Shown: positions 32,738 to 38,379 of the stretch, in pieces
Layout: every line of letters starts with the position of its first letter
Numbering within the stretch: the first letter of the stretch is position 1
Source: Casp-actino8 sp039800005
Lineage (GTDB): Bacteria; Actinomycetota; Acidimicrobiia; Acidimicrobiales; Ilumatobacteraceae
Length of the DNA: 38,379 bases
Direction of reading: 5' to 3'
Assembly: GCA_039800005.1 (NCBI GenBank)
Contig: JBDLRN010000006.1
Location: 1-38,379, forward strand
Made by a program: the position numbers and the translations under genes
Notes under the pieces: model-generated
Told to the model about the DNA's origin: nothing
Databases searched by the model: none
Seen by the model: only the letters and a program-made list of their open reading frames with translations

Positions 32738-33514
32738 ATGCCGGAGTTCGAGAACCTGCGCATCGACGAGACCGGTCGAGTCGCGACCCTCACACTCCAT
32801 CGTCCCGACAAGCTGAACGCGCTGTCGCGTGATCTCCTGAGCGAGATCGTCCGAGCGTCGCAGTGGCTCGGCGAGCGAGACGATCTACGCGTCGTGATCG
32901 TGCGCGGATCGGGCGGAAACTTCTCGGCCGGTTTCGATCTGAACGACTTCACGGCCGCGGCAGGTGGTGCGTCGGCGCGCGACACAGCCGATCTCGGTCG
33001 ACGGGCGACCGAAGCGTTGGCTCGTGTTCCGCAGATCACGGTGGCCGCCGTCGAAGGTCACTGTGTCGGGGGAGGGCTCGTGCTCGTCGGTGCGTGCGAT
33101 CTTCGTTACGCCACTCCCGCGACTCGTTTTCGCATTCCTGAAGTCGATCTCGGTATTCCGTTGGCGTGGGGAGGAATTCCGCGCCTGGTGCGCGAGATCG
33201 GTCCGGCCCTCACCAAGGAACTCGTGCTCACCTGTCGTTCCTTCGATGCAGCAGAAGCGGTCTCCATCGGATTCCTGAACGGAGTCGTCGCCGCCGACGA
33301 GCTGACGAGCCACGTCGAGGAGTTGGCGAGGTCGCTCGCCGCCAAGCCGCAGTACGCGCTGCGCACGACCAAACAACAGGTCGAAGCCGTGATGGACGAG
33401 ATCGCCTCGACGATGCGCAACACGACCGATGCCGACGTCTTGGTCTACGCCATGCACGACGCGGAGAGTCGAGCCGTGTCGGCGAAGTATCTGACCGAGA
33501 GGAAGAGAACATGA
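32738..33514 (+). CDS. Enoyl-CoA hydratase/isomerase (crotonase) family
   Basis: Crotonase-fold protein of 258 aa. The oxyanion-hole segments are GSGGNFSAGFDLNDF and EGHCVGGGLVLVGACDLRYA. A glutamate is kept in RIPEVDLGIPLAWGG, but the second catalytic glutamate position is not obvious, so hydratase activity is not certain. ATG 32738 follows TGGCACGCT (32723-32731) by 6 nt. Its stop overlaps the ATG of the next gene, so they form a coupled pair. Confidence 0.88.
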   Translation: MPEFENLRIDETGRVATLTLHRPDKLNALSRDLLSEIVRASQWLGERDDLRVVIVRGSGGNFSAGFDLNDFTAAAGGASARDTADLGRRATEALARVPQITVAAVEGHCVGGGLVLVGACDLRYATPATRFRIPEVDLGIPLAWGGIPRLVREIGPALTKELVLTCRSFDAAEAVSIGFLNGVVAADELTSHVEELARSLAAKPQYALRTTKQQVEAVMDEIASTMRNTTDADVLVYAMHDAESRAVSAKYLTERKRT

Positions 33515-34470
33515 GTCATCGCATCGACGACTACGTCAACCGCTTCGTCGCCAGTGTCGACGACGTGAACTCGGTCGACCGACGCGTCGACGTGCCGTGT
33601 GGGCTCACGCCGGTCGAGATGAACGAGGCCTTGGCCCACGCTCGTTTCGCCGACGACCGGGCCTTCGGCATCCAGATGATGGCCGATTTCATGAAACCCG
33701 AGGGATCGCGGTACTTCGACGCGATCTACGGCTCGTTCCACGGTCAAGCCGATATTCGCAAGTGGCTGGTGCCGACCATGGCGTCGATCGATTTCATCGA
33801 CTTCCGTCCGATGGGTGAACCCGTCTTTCTCGACGACGGCGAAGGAACCACGTCGGTGGACGAGTGGCAGATGTTCATGGGTGAGATTCCACTGTCGCGA
33901 GGCGTGTCGGTCCGGCGGTATCGCGACGGCTGGATCACGTGGGCCTGCGACGTGTACGACACCGCCCTCTTCCGTCAGCCCGGTCCCGATGGCGAGACGG
34001 CGCCACTCCCCGCACCGCCGTCGCCGGGTGACTGGACACGCGATCCGCGCGCCCCGATCGTGGCGGCCAAGGACGTCGACTTCGACGCCGATAGCGACCA
34101 GTTCCATCCGACCGATTCGGTGTACCTCGACCCGATCTTCGGCGAGTTCCACGGACGGGAGAACATCCGAACGTGGATGGTCGACATCATGGGCAAGGTC
34201 GGCGACATCGAGTTCGTGCCGGTCGGTCCCGAACTGAACGACGGGTCGACGTACGTGCAGGAGTGGGTCCAGATGGCGGTCACCCCCGACGGTCGGCGTG
34301 TTCCCATGACACGGGGAACCAGTGTGCGTCGCTATCGCGACGGGCACACGGTGCACGCCGCCGACTACTTCGACACCGCCACCGTCATGCAACCCGACGT
34401 TCTGGTGGCGAGCGTCGAGTGCGGGTCGCGCATCACGGTCGACGACATCATGCGTTATCGCTCGAGCTAG
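33511..34470 (+). CDS. Protein with two SnoaL-like (NTF2-fold) domains
   Basis: Protein of 319 aa made of two similar halves. The first has YFDAIYGSFHGQADIRKWLVP and SVRRYRDGWITWACDVYDTALF; the second YLDPIFGEFHGRENIRTWMVD and SVRRYRDGHTVHAADYFDTATV. The repeats suggest an internal duplication of a cone-shaped SnoaL/NTF2-like domain, which in related families binds small polyketides, steroids or CoA products. Function unknown; coupling to the crotonase suggests a shared pathway. Its stop codon overlaps that of DDAH on the other strand. Confidence 0.8.
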   Translation: MSHRIDDYVNRFVASVDDVNSVDRRVDVPCGLTPVEMNEALAHARFADDRAFGIQMMADFMKPEGSRYFDAIYGSFHGQADIRKWLVPTMASIDFIDFRPMGEPVFLDDGEGTTSVDEWQMFMGEIPLSRGVSVRRYRDGWITWACDVYDTALFRQPGPDGETAPLPAPPSPGDWTRDPRAPIVAAKDVDFDADSDQFHPTDSVYLDPIFGEFHGRENIRTWMVDIMGKVGDIEFVPVGPELNDGSTYVQEWVQMAVTPDGRRVPMTRGTSVRRYRDGHTVHAADYFDTATVMQPDVLVASVECGSRITVDDIMRYRSS

Positions 34471-35240
34471 TCGGTCGCCACGCCCACCCGAACCGACAAG
34501 CAGGTGACGCAGCCCTCGAGTTTCTCGAACTCGGAGATGTCGACCTGGATCACGCGCCAGCCGTCGCGGCGGAATTCCTCGGCGGTGAGTGGGGCGCTGG
34601 CGGCCATCAGAACGGTGTGCCCGTCGAGGGCGACCACATGGGCGCCACTCTCTTCGGAAACCGAGCGGTAGCGGGGGAACGCTCGCGGGTCGTCGACCAC
34701 GGGATCGAAGCCGATCGCGGTACCGTCGGGCAGAGCGGTCACGGCCGATTTGAGATGCAGGACCTTGGACACCGGAACCACCACGGTGCGTCCTCCGAGT
34801 TCGTCGACGATGCGCGCGAGTGATGCGACACCGAGGTCGTCTGTTCGGCGGCTCCGCCCCACGTACAACGTGTCGCCGATTTTCAGAACGTCGCCACCGT
34901 CGAGGTGACCAGGGGGCTCGACGTGTCGGAACGGAAGATCGAGCGCCCGAATGGTGTCGACCATGCTGTCGATCTCGGGGCGCCGTTCGGGTGCACCGGG
35001 CCGGGTCACGATGGCAGTTCCCCGGAACATCACCACGGTGTCTTCGACGAACACCGAGTCGGGACAATCGTCGGCGGGCGGGGCGTAGGCGACGTTCCAG
35101 CCATGGTCGGCCAAGGTTCGGACGTAGTCGGTCCATTGGCGAGCGGCCAGATCGACGTCGACGGGCCGTCGGTCGATGTGAGTCACGAGGCCCTCGGCCA
35201 GTCGTGGGCTCGGCGGACGCACGATCACGGTGGGAACCAC
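34467..35240 (-). CDS. Dimethylarginine dimethylaminohydrolase-like amidinotransferase
   Basis: Hydrolyses methylated arginines to citrulline and methylamines, or a related guanidine substrate. The 257-aa length fits bacterial DDAH. The pentein-fold active site is visible: VFVEDTVVM for the acidic residue, KVLHLKSAV for the histidine and GCVTCLSVR for the nucleophilic cysteine near the C-terminus. Lysine or arginine deiminases are longer. GTG 35240 lies 6 nt after TAGGCT (35252-35247), part of a symmetric bidirectional promoter shared with the deacylase gene. Confidence 0.88.
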   Translation of the reverse strand: MVPTVIVRPPSPRLAEGLVTHIDRRPVDVDLAARQWTDYVRTLADHGWNVAYAPPADDCPDSVFVEDTVVMFRGTAIVTRPGAPERRPEIDSMVDTIRALDLPFRHVEPPGHLDGGDVLKIGDTLYVGRSRRTDDLGVASLARIVDELGGRTVVVPVSKVLHLKSAVTALPDGTAIGFDPVVDDPRAFPRYRSVSEESGAHVVALDGHTVLMAASAPLTAEEFRRDGWRVIQVDISEFEKLEGCVTCLSVRVGVATD

Positions 35241-35246
35241 CAGGTC

Positions 35247-35262
35247 AGCCTAGGGCTAGGCT
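35247..35262. promoter_or_regulatory. Symmetric bidirectional promoter core
   Basis: AGCCTAGGGCTAGGCT carries TAGGCT as -10 on both strands: 35252-35247 for the minus-strand DDAH gene (6 nt before its GTG) and 35257-35262 for the plus-strand deacylase gene. The two hexamers form an inverted repeat around GGGC, so polymerases must compete for the site. Confidence 0.55.
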
Positions 35263-35269
35263 CACGCCC

Positions 35270-35292
35270 AAGTTTCGAGCAAGTTTTCGAGC
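35270..35292 (+). repeat. Tandem 11/12-bp direct repeat in the deacylase leader
   Basis: AAGTTTCGAGC (35270-35280) is followed at once by AAGTTTTCGAGC (35281-35292). It lies in the predicted 5' leader, just upstream of the Shine-Dalgarno AGGGGGA. Could be a regulator site, for example for the TetR protein, or chance. Confidence 0.5.
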
Positions 35293-35303
35293 AGGGGGAA
35301 TGT

Positions 35304-36986
35304 ATGGCTCACGAACTCGTCGTTCGCAACGGCATGGTCGTCGACGGAACCGGTTCGGCGGCGGTTCGCGCCGATGTGGCGATCGACGGAGATCGCATCA
35401 CCGCCATCGGTGACTTGTCACAGGAGACCGGCGTCCGGGAGATCGACGCCACGGGCCATGTGGTGACACCGGGTTTCGTCGATCTGCACACGCATCTCGA
35501 CGCCCAGATCGCCTGGGATCCGATGATGACGTCGTCCTCGTGGCATGGAGTCACCACGGTGCTCATGGGCAACTGCGGCGTCACCTTCGCGCCCGTCGCG
35601 CCGAGCTCGCGCGGATACCTCGCCGAACTCATGGAGAGCGTCGAGGACATTCCCCGAGACGCCATTCTCGGAGGCCTGCCGTGGGACTGGGAGACCTTCC
35701 CGCAGTACCTCGATTCGGTGCAACGCCTCAATCCCGCGCTCAACGTGGTCGGCATGGTGGGTCACTGCGCCGTTCGCTACCACGTGATGGGCGAGCGGTC
35801 GATGGCCGAGGACGCCGTCGCGACTCCCGACGAGTTGGCACGCATGCGCGAGATCGTGGCCGAGTCGGTCGCCGGCGGCGCGGTGGGCTTCTCCACGTCG
35901 CGCATTCTCCTGCACACGGTTCCCGACGGACGCAAGGTTCCCGGTACGTACGCACCCATCGACGAATACCTCGCCATCGCCGACGGTATGAACGACGGCG
36001 GTGGCGGACTCTTCCAAGCCGTTCTCGATTTCGAGACCAAGTTCGAGCACGAGATCGAGTTGTTGCGAGCCATGGCCCGTCGGTCCGGAAACGTCCTGTT
36101 CTCGGCTGGTGTCGGCAACGGATCTTCCGATGCGGCCGGATTCTGGAACGGTGTGCTCTCCGACATTCGCGCCAACGACGGCAACATCTCGGCGATCGCG
36201 ATGACGCGACCGAGCGGAAGTCTGATGGGTCTGTACCAGGTGCCGCCGGTCGGCAGTGCGAAGTGGCGGGCCGTCATGTCGTTGCCGACCATGGACGCCA
36301 AGTTGGCCGCTCTCTCCGATGCGTCGACCCGTCGTGATCTGATCGACGAGGGAGTCGCCCGGGGAACGTGGTACGACCCGCGTTTCATCTTTCCCCTCGG
36401 CAACGGACCCGTTCCCGACTATCACGTGGAGGACGACGAGTCGCTGGCGGTGCTGGCGGAGCGAGCTGGACAGCATCCGGTCGAGTGGATCGTGGAACGA
36501 CTGCTCGAGTCCGAGGGTCGTGAGTTGTTCAACGTCTGGTTCTTCAATCGCAACCGCGCCAACATCGGCGACTTCCTCAACCTCGACGCCGTGTGCCCCG
36601 GACTCGGCGACGCCGGAGCTCATGCCGGACAGATCTGTGATGCCGACGCTCCCACTCACTATTTGTCGTACTGGTGTCGGGATCGTCGGATCACCGAACT
36701 GCCCGATGCGATCAATCGCCTCACCGCCAAGCCGGCCGCCGTTCTCGGTCTCGAGGATCGCGGCACACTGAAGGTGGGGGCGTTCGCCGATCTGAACGTG
36801 TTCGACCCGAGCGCTCTCGAGGTGGGCTACCCCGAATACGTGAACGACTTTCCCAACGGCAAGGGTCGTCTTCGTGTGGGTGCCACCGGGTACGCGGCCA
36901 CCCTCGTCAATGGTGAGATCGTCACGGAGCAGGGTCGCAACACCGGTCGGCGACCGGGTCGGGTGATCCGCGAGTTCAGTCGATGA
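35304..36986 (+). CDS. N-acyl-D-amino-acid deacylase / D-aminoacylase-type amidohydrolase
   Basis: Amidohydrolase of 560 aa. Metal ligands: DLHTHLDAQ (HxH), the cysteine in MGNCGVTFAPVAP typical of D-aminoacylases, and the late Asp in LGDAGAHAG. N- and C-terminal beta-sandwich parts (VVRNGMVVDGTG and FADLNVFDP...VNGEIV) are complete. Many actinobacterial members are annotated this way without a tested substrate. ATG 35304 has an AGGGGGA Shine-Dalgarno. The stop overlaps the ATG of the tetR-type gene by 4 nt. Confidence 0.88.
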   Translation: MAHELVVRNGMVVDGTGSAAVRADVAIDGDRITAIGDLSQETGVREIDATGHVVTPGFVDLHTHLDAQIAWDPMMTSSSWHGVTTVLMGNCGVTFAPVAPSSRGYLAELMESVEDIPRDAILGGLPWDWETFPQYLDSVQRLNPALNVVGMVGHCAVRYHVMGERSMAEDAVATPDELARMREIVAESVAGGAVGFSTSRILLHTVPDGRKVPGTYAPIDEYLAIADGMNDGGGGLFQAVLDFETKFEHEIELLRAMARRSGNVLFSAGVGNGSSDAAGFWNGVLSDIRANDGNISAIAMTRPSGSLMGLYQVPPVGSAKWRAVMSLPTMDAKLAALSDASTRRDLIDEGVARGTWYDPRFIFPLGNGPVPDYHVEDDESLAVLAERAGQHPVEWIVERLLESEGRELFNVWFFNRNRANIGDFLNLDAVCPGLGDAGAHAGQICDADAPTHYLSYWCRDRRITELPDAINRLTAKPAAVLGLEDRGTLKVGAFADLNVFDPSALEVGYPEYVNDFPNGKGRLRVGATGYAATLVNGEIVTEQGRNTGRRPGRVIREFSR

Positions 36987-37624
36987 CCGTCGTCGATCAG
37001 CCGACCAGGTCGCGTCGCCCTGGCGCGGAGACGCGTCGTCTCGTGATCGATGCCGCCCGTCGCCGGATCGAGAGCGACGGTGCGGTGAGCCTGAAGATCT
37101 CCGACATCGTGCGTGAGACCGGTGTCGCCGACGTCATCATCTATCGACACTTCGGCGATCGTCGCGGCGTGATCGTGGAGGCGCTCGCCGAGATCTGGTT
37201 GGAATTCACCCGTGCCAATCTGACCGAGGCTCGTCGAGTGGTTCAGAGCGCGCCGGCCGGTGGTGTCACGGCGTCGATGTTGGCTGCGCTCATGGTCCCG
37301 CCGGAGAGCCCGATCTTCCGGCGCCGTCGATGGCTTCGGGTGCAGACTCTGTCGGCTGCGCAGGAGTTTCCCGAACTGCGCGAGCGCATCGCGAGCGATC
37401 AACGGCAGGCGGCCGACGACATGGACGACCTGCTCGACGAGATTCGTCGTAAGAACGGGCTCGGTCCGTTCCCGGTCGCCATCGAGGCGATTCGATCTCA
37501 CTTGCTCGGGTCGACGATCGGACTGGCTCTGGACGATCTCATCGGCGGAACACTGACCGATCAGGTGCAGTTCGACTACTGGCGGCACATGTTCGTGGCG
37601 TTCGGTCTGGCACGTCCCGACTGA
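36983..37624 (+). CDS. TetR-family transcriptional regulator
   Basis: Repressor-type protein of 213 aa. N-terminal helix-turn-helix: SLKISDIVRETGVADVIIYRHFGDRRGVIVEAL at about 38-72, then a helical ligand-binding domain with no recognised ligand motif. Translationally coupled to the deacylase gene (ATGA), so it probably controls that gene and itself, perhaps at the tandem repeat or the symmetric promoter near 35250. Confidence 0.9.
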   Translation: MTVVDQPTRSRRPGAETRRLVIDAARRRIESDGAVSLKISDIVRETGVADVIIYRHFGDRRGVIVEALAEIWLEFTRANLTEARRVVQSAPAGGVTASMLAALMVPPESPIFRRRRWLRVQTLSAAQEFPELRERIASDQRQAADDMDDLLDEIRRKNGLGPFPVAIEAIRSHLLGSTIGLALDDLIGGTLTDQVQFDYWRHMFVAFGLARPD

Positions 37625-37652
37625 TCACGAGATCGTCACCGGTCGGACTGCT

Positions 37653-37808
37653 TCAATCGCCCAAGGGATTCCAGAAGATTCGGGCCGTCGCGCTCTCCAT
37701 GTGGTCGGGATCGACACGACCCTCGGCGCTCTCTTCGAATCTCAGCAAACGATCCGACAGCGGGAGATGCTCGGTGGTGGCGTCGAACCGCGATCGAGGT
37801 TGTCGCAC
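37653..37808 (-). CDS. Possible small ORF, 51 aa
   Basis: GTG 37808 to TGA 37653 on the minus strand. The product contains LPLSDRLLRFEESAEGRVDPD and ends in IFWNPLGD; it is charged, has no membrane segment and matches nothing I know. Third-position GC is high as in real genes, and GGGGG lies some 8 nt before the GTG. It fills most of the space between tetR and the repeat block, but could be a chance frame. Confidence 0.3.
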   Translation of the reverse strand: MRQPRSRFDATTEHLPLSDRLLRFEESAEGRVDPDHMESATARIFWNPLGD

Positions 37809-37819
37809 GGTGCCACCCC

Positions 37820-38013
<194 letters not shown>

Positions 38014-38081
38014 GTGTTCCTCAGACATTATCGTCTGGAGTGGCTGTCGCTATCTGGCCGGTCACTTGAAGGGAGAAGCCC

Positions 38082-38379
38082 GTGGGTGTTCGGATGGGTT
38101 GGTTGATCGTCGGCGCTGCCCTTCTCCCGGCCTGCAGCGCCTCGGCCGTTCCGTCGTCGTCGGTTGAACTTCCGCCGGGCTCCAATCTGGAATCGACGGC
38201 CTCGACTTCCGAGCCCGACACCGTTCCCGAGGCCACGCTTCCGTTCCCGTACGACGGCGACTGCGAGTACATGAACATGAAGGTCGACGCTCCGCTCGAG
38301 GCGGCAGAAGGGGCATTTACCGTCTCGCCTTTCGACCTGTCGACCATTCGAATGTTCATCAACGGATCCGAGGGGAATG
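38082..38379 (+). CDS. Lipoprotein of unknown function, C-terminus beyond the window
   Basis: At least 99 codons, open to the window edge. Lipoprotein signal with lipobox LLPAC at about residues 14-18, then a serine/threonine/proline/glutamate-rich linker up to about 55, then the beginning of a domain containing PYDGDCEYMNM. Not recognised. GTG 38082 has the Shine-Dalgarno AAGGGAGA; ATG 38094 is possible but would make the signal very short. Confidence 0.75.
   Translation, partial: MGVRMGWLIVGAALLPACSASAVPSSSVELPPGSNLESTASTSEPDTVPEATLPFPYDGDCEYMNMKVDAPLEAAEGAFTVSPFDLSTIRMFINGSEGN

Overview
The window reads as chromosome of a GC-rich, free-living aerobic actinobacterium. The evidence is a WhiB-type regulator, a DUF222/HNH protein of the mycobacterial 13E12 type, a LexA box of the actinobacterial form, an F420-type luciferase-like oxidoreductase and a P450. 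The mix (many SDR, P450, Rieske and crotonase genes, acyl-CoA mutase, GlpK/GlpD, SURF1, very compact gene packing) reminds me most of Acidimicrobiia. That placement is inference; no rRNA or single-copy marker is present to prove it. I see no prophage, insertion sequence or CRISPR array.

Layout. 1-8.5 kb: 5'-truncated-by-the-edge alanine dehydrogenase, divergent DUF222/HNH gene under a LexA box, an SDR, an exported M15 peptidase with cell-wall-binding repeats, a CapA-like lipoprotein, thymidine kinase and a P450. 8.5-8.9 kb: RNase P RNA (minus). 9-15.3 kb: minus-strand run of glpD, an alkyl-DHAP-synthase-like flavoprotein, a small membrane protein, a glycerol kinase and two ferritin-like proteins. 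15.4-18.3 kb: Fur/PerR-type regulator, rubrerythrin, a two-[4Fe-4S]/CCG protein and a DUF3501 protein. 18.4-22.3 kb: whiB, trpD-thrB, and a DEDDh exonuclease/GIY-YIG nuclease under a second LexA-like box. 22.3-27.7 kb: metallo-beta-lactamase-fold hydrolase, SURF1, DUF4262, DUF393 and a two-subunit B12 acyl-CoA mutase with isobutyryl-CoA mutase signature residues. 27-30.5 kb: atypical SDR, Dabb protein, PfkB kinase, a thioredoxin-like lipoprotein with an in-frame TGA at the first redox cysteine (candidate selenoprotein), and an LLM oxidoreductase. 30.5-38.4 kb: Rieske oxygenase, LysM-NlpC/P60 hydrolase, crotonase with a double SnoaL-like protein, DDAH, N-acyl-D-amino-acid deacylase with TetR, a tandem repeat carrying a tRNA 3' end, tRNA-Gly, and the start of a lipoprotein.

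How it works together. Clear themes are glycerol/ether-lipid metabolism, peroxide defence, cell-wall remodelling, acyl-CoA chemistry and two DNA-damage genes. The strongest non-gene signals are: (i) a candidate selenocysteine codon with a hairpin after it; (ii) two distant cell-wall hydrolase genes with near-superimposable FliA/WhiG-like promoters and the same upstream 10-mer at the same distance; (iii) about 18 genes whose start codon lies 6-7 nt after a (T/C)ANNNT hexamer, pointing to leaderless mRNAs as the default; (iv) five convergent gene pairs that overlap at their 3' ends.
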